Source: Arthrobacter castelli DSM 16402
Lineage (GTDB): Bacteria; Actinomycetota; Actinomycetes; Actinomycetales; Micrococcaceae
NCBI RefSeq assembly: GCF_000430705.1
Contig: NZ_AUMN01000001.1
Coordinates: 62,001-126,000 of the forward strand
Length of the DNA: 64,000 bases
Direction of reading: 5' to 3'
Below, one piece after another: positions 17,729-25,771 of this stretch. A program made the position numbers and the translations under genes. Within the stretch, counting starts at the first letter, position 1. Every line of letters begins with the position of its first letter. Under the pieces are notes generated by a model. The model ran no database searches and was not told the DNA's origin. It saw only the letters and a list, made by a program, of their open reading frames with translations.

Positions 17729-18103
17729 ATGACTGGCGGAAAGAACCACTCCCGCCGCGGCGGCACCCGGCACCCGGCCTGGAGCTGGCAGACTTTGACC
17801 GGAAGCCTGTTGATGCTCGCCTCTTTGTTCATGCTTATCCCGGGCATCAACAAGTACTCAGCAGCGGTCTACACAGATGTCGGAGCGAGTGCCGAGCTCG
17901 GCATCTTCCTTATGAGTGCAGGAGGCGCAGTACTTCTCTGCGCGATCACGTTGCTTCTCATTGGCTACTTGAAATATCGCACCTATATGAATCGGCCCAG
18001 AACCCACGAAGACCGACACGACGACCACACAATAGAGTCCGAGGATCGGCCGGAGAACCCCTACGACATGCCAGGCCGCGGTTTCCAAACCGGAATTTTC
18101 TAA
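17729..18103 (+). CDS. Small two-helix membrane protein (paralogue of the protein at 49873)
   Basis: A 124-residue protein with two hydrophobic segments (about residues 18-38 and 56-80), a basic N-terminus, and a charged, His/Asp/Glu-rich cytoplasmic-type tail. The core SLFMLIPGINKYSAAVY and the later GGAVLLCAITLLLIGYLKYR closely match the protein encoded at 49873-50259 (SLFLLVPGVNQYSRMVY). AGGAG precedes the ATG. The function is unknown; I recognise no named family. It sits downstream of the secreted protein gene and beside the EspI-like ATPase. Confidence 0.75.
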   Translation: MTGGKNHSRRGGTRHPAWSWQTLTGSLLMLASLFMLIPGINKYSAAVYTDVGASAELGIFLMSAGGAVLLCAITLLLIGYLKYRTYMNRPRTHEDRHDDHTIESEDRPENPYDMPGRGFQTGIF

Positions 18104-18127
18104 CCTGCTTCCTCCGGCCGGCTACGG

Positions 18128-18901
18128 TCAGCCCTTGAAGTTTGGCTTGCGCCTCTCCTGGAATGCTTGGAAACCCTCCGCGTAGTCCTCGCTCTTGCAG
18201 AGATCGCCTTGGGCAACGTTCTCTTCCTCCATGGCGGTCCATAGCCCCAGCCGCTGATCGCGGATATGGGCGACCAGCTCCTTGGAAGCGTTGAAAGCAC
18301 CGGTGGCGCCTGTGGCGACCTTGGCCGCGGTGGCCCGGGTCTTCTCCAGGACCTGGTCGGCCGGCATGGCACGGCTGAACAAACCGGACGAAACGGCATC
18401 TGCACCGCTGATCAGTTCGGCGGTGTAGATCATGTCCAGCGTCCGGTGAGCTCCCAGCCGCTCGGTAAAGAGCCAATGACCACCGGAGTCGAGCGTGGCA
18501 CCCAGATTGGCAAAAGGTGAGCCGATCTTGGCGTCCTCGGCGACATAGACGACGTCGGTGGCCACCAGCAGTCCCAGCCCGACGCCCAGGCAGGCGCCGT
18601 GAGCGGAGGCGAAAGTCGGCGCCGGAAAAGCGCTCATCTTCTTGAGCAACGGAGTGACGGTCCCGCCCAGATACCCGTAGGCATCGTCGCTGGCAGGAGT
18701 GACGTTGGAGATGTCACGGCCGGCGCAGAAGCCGCGCCCCTCCCCTCGGAGCACCAGCGCCCGGACCTTGGCGTCGGCCGCGTCATCGTAGGCCTTCTCC
18801 AGCTCCGACAGCGCACTCTCGTCCAGCGAATTCAGCTTCTGCGGCGCATTCAGCACCACTTCGGCAACATCGTTGTCGATCGTCAGGTCAATCATGCTCA
18901 T
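18128..18901 (-). CDS. paaG: Enoyl-CoA hydratase/isomerase, PaaG-like
   Basis: A 257-residue crotonase-fold enzyme. The oxyanion-hole regions are LRGEGRGFCAGRDIS and HGACLGVGLGLLVATDVVYV, and the active-site block ANLGATLDSGGHWLFTERLG carries the Asp-Ser-Gly-Gly typical of PaaG-type proteins. In the phenylacetate pathway PaaG converts ring-1,2-epoxyphenylacetyl-CoA to the oxepin. The gene is downstream of paaE on the same strand, 192 nt away. The intervening DNA holds a tandem repeat. The PaaG call rests on context plus the DSGG block; a generic hydratase is possible. Confidence 0.75.
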   Translation of the reverse strand: MSMIDLTIDNDVAEVVLNAPQKLNSLDESALSELEKAYDDAADAKVRALVLRGEGRGFCAGRDISNVTPASDDAYGYLGGTVTPLLKKMSAFPAPTFASAHGACLGVGLGLLVATDVVYVAEDAKIGSPFANLGATLDSGGHWLFTERLGAHRTLDMIYTAELISGADAVSSGLFSRAMPADQVLEKTRATAAKVATGATGAFNASKELVAHIRDQRLGLWTAMEEENVAQGDLCKSEDYAEGFQAFQERRKPNFKG

Positions 18902-18991
18902 GGTCTCTCCTTCGAGTGGTGGTGCCGGTCAAGTTACAGGGGGCTGGATGGGACGACCGCCGGGTCTCCACGGGTCTCCACGCGGCGCGGA

Positions 18992-19089
18992 GCGCCTTGG
19001 TCGACCACCGATGCGGGGCGCCTTGGTCGACCACCGATTGCGGAGCGCCTTGGTCGACCACCGATGCGGGGCGCCTTGGTCGACCACCG
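18992..19089. repeat. Four-copy tandem repeat, 26-27 nt period
   Basis: The 19-nt core GCGCCTTGGTCGACCACCG occurs at 18992, 19018, 19045 and 19071, separated by short variable TGCGG-type spacers. The array ends 4 nt before the paaE stop codon (19094-19096, minus strand). The same core forms one arm of palindromes found inside hrpA (46605-46730) and in paaE (about 20248-20310). It belongs to a dispersed palindromic element, not a CRISPR, because spacers are nearly identical. Confidence 0.85.
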
Positions 19090-19093
19090 CTCG

Positions 19094-20338
19094 CTATGCG
19101 TCGTAGTCGACCGCCACTTCCTTGCTGGTCGGCCGAGACTGGCACGTCAGAATGAACCCCTTTTCGATCTCGTCCTGCTCCAGCGCGTAGTTCTCCTCCA
19201 TGTCGACCGTACCGCTGGTCAACTTGGCGCGGCAGGTACCGCACACCCCGCCCGCGCAGGCGAACGGAACATCGGGACGCACCCGCAAGGCAGCGTTGAG
19301 AATCGATTCGTTGGAATGCGTAGGTGTCTCCACCTGTCCCGACAGCCCATCGAGATTGAATGTGATGGCGTAATTGTCCTCGGACGACTCGATCTTCACC
19401 GGCCGGCCGTGCTGGCCCTCCGGCTTTTCCGGCTTCCCGGTGGTGAACAGTTCGTAGCGCACCTTCTCCTTGGGAACTCCACGCTCTTCAAGGGTGTCCC
19501 GGCACAGCTGAACCAGTTCGAACGGACCACAGAGGAACCACTCGTCGATTCCGTCCGTACGGATGACCGTGTCGAACATGGTCGAGAGCTTCTCGGCGTC
19601 GATCCTCCCGCTCATCAGCGGCGAGGTGCGCTGCTCCCGGGAGAGCACATGATGGAGCGCGAAACGGGAAGGATACCGGTCCTTCAGGTCCGCCAGCTCC
19701 TCGAGGAACATCACATCCATCGCGGCACGGTTGGCGTACACGAGATCCAATCGGGTGGTCGGATTCGCCGCCAGCACGGTGCGCGCGATGGCAATCACCG
19801 GGGTGATGCCTGAACCCGCGGCGAAGGCGACGAAGTTCGCCCCGCCGGGATGTTCGGTCGACTCCGTGGCGATCTGCTCCGGGTGGTTGATCTCGTTCAT
19901 ATTGTGCTGGGAAATGAAGGCGCCCTGAGGGCTCATCACATCCATCTGTGCGCCTGCGGCAAGATTTTCATTGGCCCAGGTGGAGAACAGCCCGCCGAGA
20001 TCCTGCTTGATGGCCACACGAATTTCGCCCGGCTTCGGCTCGGCACATATGGAGTAGCTGCGCCGCACTTCCTGGCCATCGAGGGTCGTGCGCAGGGCAA
20101 CATACTGGCCCGGGGCGTAGTCGTACTGGTCGACCAGCTCCTCCGGCACTGCGAAGGTGACTTCGATGGCGTCGGCGGTCAGCCGGCGGACTTCAGCTAC
20201 CGTGAGGGTATGGAAGGTCGGGCGGCGGCGCTTGCCGGTCACGGCGCCGGTCTCGGCGCTGGTCTCCGCGCGCTCGCTGGCGCTCGCTTGGTCGACCACC
20301 GGGTCGCTCGCCGACGTCGGGGGTTTCTCGTTTGTCAC
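19094..20338 (-). CDS. paaE: 1,2-Phenylacetyl-CoA epoxidase, reductase subunit PaaE
   Basis: A 414-residue FAD- and 2Fe-2S-containing reductase that feeds electrons from NADPH to the PaaABC(D) oxygenase. An FAD-binding part has APGQYVALR and RRSYSICAEP. The NAD(P) part has FVAFAAGSGITPVIAI. The C-terminal ferredoxin has the CAGGVCGTCRAKLTSG cluster motif and a final Cys in LTCQSRP. The GTG at 20338 is 2 nt after the paaD stop with AAGG upstream. Residues about 10-30 (VVDQASASERAETSAET) are encoded by a dispersed palindromic repeat and absent from the usual protein start. Confidence 0.92.
   Translation of the reverse strand: MTNEKPPTSASDPVVDQASASERAETSAETGAVTGKRRRPTFHTLTVAEVRRLTADAIEVTFAVPEELVDQYDYAPGQYVALRTTLDGQEVRRSYSICAEPKPGEIRVAIKQDLGGLFSTWANENLAAGAQMDVMSPQGAFISQHNMNEINHPEQIATESTEHPGGANFVAFAAGSGITPVIAIARTVLAANPTTRLDLVYANRAAMDVMFLEELADLKDRYPSRFALHHVLSREQRTSPLMSGRIDAEKLSTMFDTVIRTDGIDEWFLCGPFELVQLCRDTLEERGVPKEKVRYELFTTGKPEKPEGQHGRPVKIESSEDNYAITFNLDGLSGQVETPTHSNESILNAALRVRPDVPFACAGGVCGTCRAKLTSGTVDMEENYALEQDEIEKGFILTCQSRPTSKEVAVDYDA
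20248..20310. repeat. Dispersed repeat half-element inside the paaE N-terminus
   Basis: About 60 nt here match 46608-46664 of hrpA at most positions, including GGTCTCCGCGCGCTCGC and CTTGGTCGACCACCG. In both genes the minus-strand frame is the same and gives VVDQAS..ERAET.AET. The matching arm of the palindrome is not present here. Confidence 0.75.
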
Positions 20339-20340
20339 TT

Positions 20341-20868
20341 TTAGAGCACCTTGAAGTAGTCGAATGGTTCCTTGCACTCCTGGCAGACGTACAGCGCCTT
20401 GCAGGAGGTGGAGCCGAAGCGGGTGAGTTCACGGGTGTTGAGGGAACTGCACTGCGGGCATTTCACGCTGAGCCCGACCTTGACCGGCCCGGCGGCGGCC
20501 TTGCCGGTAGGAGGGGCAATGCCATACTCCTCCAGCTTGGCCTTGCCGGCGTCGGTCATCCAGTCGGTGGTCCAGGCCGGCGACAGCACCAGGTTCACGT
20601 CCACGTCTTGGTACCCTTTGGAAGCCAGGGCGGTGACGACGTCGTCCCGGATGGTGTCCATGGCGGGGCAGCCGGAGTAGGTCGGCGTGATGGTGACCTT
20701 AACCCGCTGAGTACCGGCCCCGTCGTCGTCGACCGTGGTGTCCCGCAGGATGCCCAGGTCTTCAATGGTCAGCACCGGAATCTCCGGGTCGCAGACCGTT
20801 GCCGCGATGTCCCAGGCTTCGGCCGCCGCTTGGTCGGACGGGCGGATGGCAACAGTTGACTCAGACAT
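20341..20868 (-). CDS. paaD: 1,2-Phenylacetyl-CoA epoxidase, subunit PaaD
   Basis: A 175-residue protein with an N-terminal MIP18/DUF59 domain (DPEIPVLTIEDLGILRD, TPTYSGCPAMDTI) and a C-terminal zinc-ribbon-like part with four Cys (CPQCSSLNT and CQECKEPF). PaaD is needed for a working epoxidase, probably in Fe-S or diiron assembly. The ATG at 20868 has AGGTGG upstream. A GTG at 20874, abutting the paaC stop, is an alternative. It is the fourth gene of paaABCDE. Confidence 0.9.
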   Translation of the reverse strand: MSESTVAIRPSDQAAAEAWDIAATVCDPEIPVLTIEDLGILRDTTVDDDGAGTQRVKVTITPTYSGCPAMDTIRDDVVTALASKGYQDVDVNLVLSPAWTTDWMTDAGKAKLEEYGIAPPTGKAAAGPVKVGLSVKCPQCSSLNTRELTRFGSTSCKALYVCQECKEPFDYFKVL

Positions 20869-20874
20869 ATCCAC

Positions 20875-21702
20875 CTACCAGGATGCGCCGGGGTGTTCCC
20901 GGGCGAGTACCTGCATTTCGGCGAGCACGTATCCAAGGTGTTCGGAGTGCCGCCCTTGGCGGCCTCCGCCGATGGAACCGGGCACGTCGGGAACCTCGAG
21001 CTCCGCCTCTGCCAGCACCTCCCCGATCAGCGCATCAAACGGTTCGCGCAGTGCGGAGGGCCGAACAGCGACGCCCTCGAGCTGATCAATGAGTTCATCA
21101 TCGACGAAGAGTTCCTCGACGTAGGGCCAGACCAAAGTCAGTCCGTCGACCATCCGGCGCCGGGATTCCTCGGTTCCGAGTGCCAGCCGCAGCACCCACT
21201 GGGCGCTGTGGTCGCGGTGGTAGGCGACTTCCTTGATCGCTTTCGCAGCGACCGCGGCAAGCGTTTCGTCCGTCGAATCGACCAGCCGGCTGTACAGCTC
21301 GTACTGGAAGTAGGAGACCACCAGCTGGCGGGCGATAGTGCGCGCGAAGTCGCCATTGGGCTGCTCGACTATGTGGGCGCTGCGGAACTCGGCTTCGGCC
21401 CGGAAGTAGGCCAGGTCGTCCTCGGTTTTGTCCCAGGCGCCGGCGGCGTAGGTCAAAAACGACCGGGCATGGCCGATCAGGTCCAGGGCGATATTGCCCA
21501 GGGCCACGTCTTCTTCCAGTTCCGGTGCCCGGGAGATCCACCATCCCAGCCGCTGGGCAAGAATCAGTGAGTCATCGCCCAGCCGCATGGCGTATTTGGC
21601 GACATCGTCGGAGGCACGGGTGCCGGCCTCAACTGCGGCGGCAATATCTTCGGCCGTGAAGGCTTCACCGGCGGAAATCCGGGTTGCGCTTTCCCCGCTC
21701 AC
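20875..21702 (-). CDS. paaC: 1,2-Phenylacetyl-CoA epoxidase, subunit PaaC
   Basis: A 275-residue ferritin-like helical subunit that pairs with PaaA in the oxygenase core. Family blocks are DDSLILAQRLGWWISRAPELEEDVALGNIALDLIGHARSFLTYAA-like sequence near the N-terminus (residues 42-86), EVAYHRDHSAQWVLRLALGTEES, and RQGRHSEHLGYVLAEMQVLAR at the C-terminus. It lacks an obvious complete diiron ligand set, as expected for the structural partner. Its ATG overlaps the paaB stop by 4 nt. Confidence 0.92.
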   Translation of the reverse strand: MSGESATRISAGEAFTAEDIAAAVEAGTRASDDVAKYAMRLGDDSLILAQRLGWWISRAPELEEDVALGNIALDLIGHARSFLTYAAGAWDKTEDDLAYFRAEAEFRSAHIVEQPNGDFARTIARQLVVSYFQYELYSRLVDSTDETLAAVAAKAIKEVAYHRDHSAQWVLRLALGTEESRRRMVDGLTLVWPYVEELFVDDELIDQLEGVAVRPSALREPFDALIGEVLAEAELEVPDVPGSIGGGRQGRHSEHLGYVLAEMQVLAREHPGASW

Positions 21703-22055
21703 AGGTGCTTCACCCCTTCACTCTTCTTGTAGTACGTCGCGTGCCGGTAGTCCTTGCCTGCGGCTGATTCGAAGTAGGCGCCCTTGGCATCGGGATCGCT
21801 GGCCGTGATGGCGTTGGCCGGGACAACCCAGACGGAAACGCCCTCGTTGCGGCGGGTATAGAGGTCGCGTGCGTTCCGCACTGCCATCCCCGCATCCGGC
21901 GCGTGCAAAGACCCGGCATGAACATGGGAGAGCCCGCGGGAAGACCGCACGAACACCTCCCAGAGCGGCCAAGGCTCGTTGGCGTACTGGTCCTCCTCGG
22001 CCTCAGTGTCGACCGGGCGGGTGCCGTCGTCGCCCGTGGTTGATCCACCGGTCAT
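21699..22055 (-). CDS. paaB: 1,2-Phenylacetyl-CoA epoxidase, subunit PaaB
   Basis: A 118-residue small subunit recognised by [40 protein letters not shown] and the [13 protein letters not shown] block. PaaB bridges PaaAC heterodimers in the complex. The ATG at 22055 has AGGAG upstream and overlaps the paaA stop (ATGA). The N-terminal 18 residues are Gly/Thr/Asp/Glu-rich, a modest extension over the enterobacterial protein. Confidence 0.92.
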   Translation of the reverse strand: MTGGSTTGDDGTRPVDTEAEEDQYANEPWPLWEVFVRSSRGLSHVHAGSLHAPDAGMAVRNARDLYTRRNEGVSVWVVPANAITASDPDAKGAYFESAAGKDYRHATYYKKSEGVKHL

Positions 22056-23080
22056 GATGCTGCTCCTACTGTCTGCTCGGCGTTCCTGGCGGCCATCTTC
22101 CGGGCGTATGCGGCAGCGGCTTCCCGCACCCATGCGCCTTCCTCGTGAGCCTCCCGACGGCGTTCCATCCGCTGCGAATTACAGGGACCGCGGCCGGCGA
22201 GGACTTCCTTGAACTCATTCCAGTCCAGTTCACCGAAGTCGTAGTGCCCGCGCTCTTCGTTCCACTTCAGGTCTTCATCCGGCAATGTCAGCCCCAGCGT
22301 CTTGACCTGCTCGGCCAGCATGTCGACAAAACGCTGACGGAGTTCATCGTTGGTGAAACGCTTGATGTTCCACTGCATGGATTGCTGTGAGTTGGGCGAA
22401 TCGCCGTCCGGCGGCCCAAACATCATCAACGACGGCGCGTACCACCGATCGACGGCTTCCTGGGCCATCTGCTTCTGGGCTTGAGTCCCGTTGGCCAGCT
22501 CCATCAGGATCTCGAACCCCTGCCGCTGGTGGAAGGATTCTTCCTTGCAGATCCGGACCATGGCCCGCCCGTACGGACCATAGGATGCCCGGCACAGCGG
22601 AACCTGGTTCACGATGGCGGCGCCGTCGACCAGCCAGCCGATGGCCCCCATGTCGGCCCACGTCACTGCGGGGTAGTTAAAGATGGAGGAGTAGCGCGCC
22701 TTGCCCTCAATCAACTGGTCCGTCATGGCGTCGCGGGTGGTGCCCAGGGACTCGGCGGCAGAGTACAGATAGAGCCCGTGTCCGGCCTCGTCCTGCACCT
22801 TGGCCATCAGGATGGACTTGCGCTTCAGCGACGGTGCCCGGGTGATCCAGTTCGCCTCGGGCTGCATGCCGATAATCTCCGAGTGGGCATGCTGGCCGAT
22901 CTGGCGGACCAGGGACTTCCGGTACTTCTCAGGCATCCAGTCCCGCGGCTCAATTCTTGAATCGTCGGCAAGGATCTGGTCAAAACGCGCCTGGCCGGCC
23001 TCGGCCGCGTCGTCGGCTGCAGCGGTTGTGCCCGGGTCTTCCTTGACCGCCGAAAGACCTGTCTGGGGAGTTGCCATCAT
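22052..23080 (-). CDS. paaA: 1,2-Phenylacetyl-CoA epoxidase, catalytic subunit PaaA
   Basis: A 342-residue diiron oxygenase subunit that epoxidises the ring of phenylacetyl-CoA. Ferritin-like ligand motifs are visible: the [15 protein letters not shown] block (ExxH) and [15 protein letters not shown] (ExxH), with [19 protein letters not shown] at the start of the core. GAGGTG precedes the double ATG at 23080/23077. It is the first gene of paaABCDE. The operator-like motif at 23130 lies 50 nt upstream, so control by the TetR regulator encoded at 28395 is likely. Confidence 0.95.
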   Translation of the reverse strand: MMATPQTGLSAVKEDPGTTAAADDAAEAGQARFDQILADDSRIEPRDWMPEKYRKSLVRQIGQHAHSEIIGMQPEANWITRAPSLKRKSILMAKVQDEAGHGLYLYSAAESLGTTRDAMTDQLIEGKARYSSIFNYPAVTWADMGAIGWLVDGAAIVNQVPLCRASYGPYGRAMVRICKEESFHQRQGFEILMELANGTQAQKQMAQEAVDRWYAPSLMMFGPPDGDSPNSQQSMQWNIKRFTNDELRQRFVDMLAEQVKTLGLTLPDEDLKWNEERGHYDFGELDWNEFKEVLAGRGPCNSQRMERRREAHEEGAWVREAAAAYARKMAARNAEQTVGAAS

Positions 23081-23129
23081 GATCACCTCGATGATGTTGA
23101 GACCGCAGCCTTCAGCGCCACGGATATTT

Positions 23130-23147
23130 ACTGACCGTTCGTTCAGG
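23130..23147. promoter_or_regulatory. PaaR operator-like site before paaA
   Basis: ACTGACCGTTCGTTCAGG, with the imperfect palindrome CTGAnCGnnCGnTCAG at its core. It matches the sites at 33799 and 39518 at nearly all of the first 15 positions. It lies 50 nt upstream of paaA. Confidence 0.75.
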
Positions 23148-23299
23148 ATATAGGCGGGGCTTCCGAAGTGCAAGCGCTCACAGCACGGTTCGTAGCCGCG
23201 GGCACCAGCTGGTGGCGGGCACCGCACTGGAATCGCTGTCCATTCGGGTGCACACTGGAGGTATAGTCCCTTATACGTCCGACAGAGGGTGGCACGGCC

Positions 23300-23878
23300 A
23301 TGACGGAATTCCTGACGCAACTCCTCCTCGTTGGAGGAATCGTTTTGTTGACCTCCACGCTGGTCTTCGCCCTGTCCACCTGGTTCGTGGTCAGGAAAGT
23401 GCGTCGTTCAGGCATAGTGGGCCGGATGAAAGAAGCCGGGCTCATGAGAATGCGCGCTCTTTCGGGCGACAGTAGCGTCCGGCAATTGGCCAAGCTGCGC
23501 CTTGAGCTGCATCGCTCCACGGAAGCCACCGGGCGATCGCTGGCCGCCGCCCGTTCCGCAGGGCACCCCCTCGGCGACCTGCCCGCAGTGGCCGCCGACT
23601 TGGAACGGGCTCATCGCTCGTTACAGGAAAGTATCCGAATCGCCGAAGAAGAAACCAACCGGCAAACGAGGATGTCCCACGCCGCCCGGTTCCGCCGCCA
23701 AGCGGACAAACTGACCAACCTGTCGGCACAGTTGCGACACACACTGCTGCAACTGTCCGACGATGTCGGCACCGGCGCCGCCCGGCAAGCCGGTGAGCAT
23801 TTGAAGCTTGAACTGGCCGGGCTGCAGGCGTGGAGCACTTCATATACCTCCGCCCCGAGGAACCGGACCACGGCTTAG
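23300..23878 (+). CDS. Hypothetical membrane protein with coiled-coil region
   Basis: A 192-residue protein with one N-terminal hydrophobic helix (about residues 8-32), a basic stop-transfer (RKVRRSG), then a mostly helical, charged cytoplasmic part with heptad-like spacing (about 60-165). I do not recognise the family. AGAGGGTGG precedes the ATG. It lies 11 nt before the PspA-like gene and is surely co-transcribed with it. An anchor or partner for the PspA-like protein is a reasonable guess. Confidence 0.75.
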   Translation: MTEFLTQLLLVGGIVLLTSTLVFALSTWFVVRKVRRSGIVGRMKEAGLMRMRALSGDSSVRQLAKLRLELHRSTEATGRSLAAARSAGHPLGDLPAVAADLERAHRSLQESIRIAEEETNRQTRMSHAARFRRQADKLTNLSAQLRHTLLQLSDDVGTGAARQAGEHLKLELAGLQAWSTSYTSAPRNRTTA

Positions 23879-23889
23879 GGAAGGAGCCA

Positions 23890-24609
23890 ATGTCGATCCG
23901 CAGCCGCATCAGTCGCCTGATACGGGTCAAACGCGCCCCGGATCAGCCCTCGGGCATGCAAACCGTGGAAGACGCCCACTACCGCCAGCTCGAGGCCTAC
24001 GAGAAGGCCCGTCGGAGCACCGCCGATCTGGCCGCCACGCACCGCAAGCTTGAGGTGCTGTGCCAGCAAGCGACGTCGGAAGTTGAGGATCTGAAGCGCC
24101 AGGCGGAACGGTCGGTGGCGGCCGGTGATGACGACGCCGCCCGGCGGGCCCTGCGGGACAGTCTCGCCGCCCGGAAACGATTGGATCACTTGACGTCCCA
24201 GCGCAGCGATGCTGCGAACCAGTTGGGCCAGCTGCAGGACCAGTTGGACCGCATTGCTTCGCGGGTGGCGGACCAGCAGCTGCACTACCACCACCTCCAC
24301 GCACGCCACGGTGTCACTGAAGCAACGAGCTCCATGCAGCAGGCGGTCACGGCATCGGACCAGGCGGCGTTCGAAGCCGCAGATGCCGCCCATACGGCCC
24401 AACGCGAGGACAAGCACCGCCACCACACGGCAGCTGCCCGGGATGAGATTTCCGGTCCTGCCGGATCGGCCCACACCTCCGGATCCGCCCGGTTCGATGC
24501 GGCATTCGAGGAACTGGAGACTTCCCCCGACGTCGAGAGCCAGCTGGCGAAGCTGAAGAATAACGAGGAACCGCCTCAATTCTCGGATGATTCCTCGCGC
24601 GGCCAGTAA
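23890..24609 (+). CDS. PspA/IM30-like protein
   Basis: A 239-residue, largely helical protein. The PspA-like part covers about residues 1-165: a short amphipathic start (MSIRSRISRLIRVKRA), then long coiled coils containing ALRDSLAARKRLDHLTSQ. The C-terminus is His- and Pro/Ser-rich and differs from PspA. PspA/IM30 proteins coat and stabilise stressed membranes. GGAAGGAG precedes the ATG at 23890. It is paired with the membrane protein gene upstream and followed by a PadR regulator gene. Confidence 0.7.
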   Translation: MSIRSRISRLIRVKRAPDQPSGMQTVEDAHYRQLEAYEKARRSTADLAATHRKLEVLCQQATSEVEDLKRQAERSVAAGDDDAARRALRDSLAARKRLDHLTSQRSDAANQLGQLQDQLDRIASRVADQQLHYHHLHARHGVTEATSSMQQAVTASDQAAFEAADAAHTAQREDKHRHHTAAARDEISGPAGSAHTSGSARFDAAFEELETSPDVESQLAKLKNNEEPPQFSDDSSRGQ

Positions 24610-24631
24610 TTTCCCGTTACGCACGACTAGG

Positions 24632-24663
24632 TAGACAGTCTAACTACATAGAGGTACTGTCTA
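24632..24663. promoter_or_regulatory. Inverted repeat before padR, candidate operator
   Basis: TAGACAGT (24632-24639) and ACTGTCTA (24656-24663) are perfect inverted arms separated by 16 nt, ending 4 nt before the PadR start. The arrangement suggests autoregulation by the PadR protein. Confidence 0.55.
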
Positions 24664-24666
24664 GCC

Positions 24667-25023
24667 ATGGAACAAGAGACGTGGCCCAATGAATGGATGC
24701 GTGCCATCCTCGGGCTCTGCGTCCTCAAGTCGCTGGAAAGCGGGCCCACCTATGGGTATGCGATTGCCACCACCCTCGAAACAGCCGGATTCGGCACCGT
24801 CAAGGGCGGCACGCTGTATCCGCTCTTGACCCGTTTGGAGAATTCAGGGTGGCTGGAAACCGAATGGCGGGCCGGTGAAGCGGGGCCGGGCCGGAAGTAT
24901 TTCTCCTTGACCACATCCGGGCAGCAGGAACTGGACCGCCGGACGCAGCAATGGGAACGGTTCGCTATGCATACCGTGAATCATCTAACCGGCACCGGCT
25001 CACAACTCAGTGGAAGGGCATAG
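24667..25023 (+). CDS. PadR family transcriptional regulator
   Basis: A 118-residue winged-helix repressor. Family motifs are LCVLKSLESGPTYGYAIATTLE, the recognition region GGTLYPLLTRLENSGWLETEW, and the wing GPGRKYFSLTTSGQQEL. It is followed at 2 nt by a HAAS-type membrane protein gene and then its paralogue, the well-known PadR-HAAS pairing. The inverted repeat just upstream is a likely autoregulatory site. It may report envelope stress or an antimicrobial, but the ligand is unknown. Confidence 0.9.
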   Translation: MEQETWPNEWMRAILGLCVLKSLESGPTYGYAIATTLETAGFGTVKGGTLYPLLTRLENSGWLETEWRAGEAGPGRKYFSLTTSGQQELDRRTQQWERFAMHTVNHLTGTGSQLSGRA

Positions 25024-25025
25024 TC

Positions 25026-25757
25026 ATGACCGAGACCAGGACCGACAAGAAATGGCTGGACAACTTCGCTCTCGAACTCCGGCTGCACAACGTCAGCGGG
25101 CAGGACGTTGGAGACGCACTCGCGCATGTCGAGTCCTACTGCGCCGATAGTGGTGAGACGCCGGTCGAAGCCTTTGGCGATCCTGTTGAGTACGCGCAGC
25201 GGCTCGAGCTGAGGCCGGAGGAGTCTGAGGGGGATCTCCATCGCCGACTCCGGTATGCGCTTCCTTCACTGGCAGGCGTGATCGGGCTATTCGTATTCCT
25301 GCCGGCTATTCGTGCCGCCTATCGTGGTGGCCCTGTCACGATCAACATATGGCAGATCGGGTTCATCCTGCTGCTGGCTGCCATCATCATTGCCGCCATT
25401 GCCAACCTGGGCATTTTGGTCAGGAACAAGTGGGTGCTGATTGCCTTCGCTGTCGCGGGCCCATTGTGTGGGGTCGGCTTCGCCATCAGTGGTACGACGG
25501 CGGCGGGCAGCCCGGCGCTGGTCCTTCCGGCGTTGCCAGTCGTCATTGCGGCCGCCGTCGTCCTTGTTGCCGCCGCCCTGTGGGGACACCTAAGGGACCG
25601 AAATGAGGACAGGGACCCGATCATACGACCGACCGACACCAGTACGACGACCGCCAAGAATCATCGCTGGAGCCGGATATTGCAGATACTGCCGCATTGG
25701 TTGCTGGTGCTCGCCGCGGCCGGGACCGCCCTCTTCCAGTACTTCCTCGTTACGTGA
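25026..25757 (+). CDS. HAAS-domain membrane protein, copy 1
   Basis: A 243-residue protein. Residues 8-58 form a small helical cytosolic domain (KKWLDNFALELRLHNVSGQD, ESYCADSGETPVEAFGDPV) of the HAAS/DUF1700 kind. About five or six membrane helices follow. It lies directly after padR and before a homologous gene. HAAS proteins next to PadR regulators are thought to be membrane sensors or effectors; the exact job is unknown. Confidence 0.75.
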   Translation: MTETRTDKKWLDNFALELRLHNVSGQDVGDALAHVESYCADSGETPVEAFGDPVEYAQRLELRPEESEGDLHRRLRYALPSLAGVIGLFVFLPAIRAAYRGGPVTINIWQIGFILLLAAIIIAAIANLGILVRNKWVLIAFAVAGPLCGVGFAISGTTAAGSPALVLPALPVVIAAAVVLVAAALWGHLRDRNEDRDPIIRPTDTSTTTAKNHRWSRILQILPHWLLVLAAAGTALFQYFLVT

Positions 25758-25771
25758 TCGGAGGTCCGATA

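Noticed and set aside
15103-18103. A type VII secretion locus
   Set aside because: Only an EspI-like ATPase is present; no EccB/C/D/E, mycosin or WXG100 gene can be seen.
18992-19089. CRISPR-like array
   Set aside because: Only four units, with spacers of a few nearly identical bases and no cas genes; it is part of a dispersed palindromic repeat.
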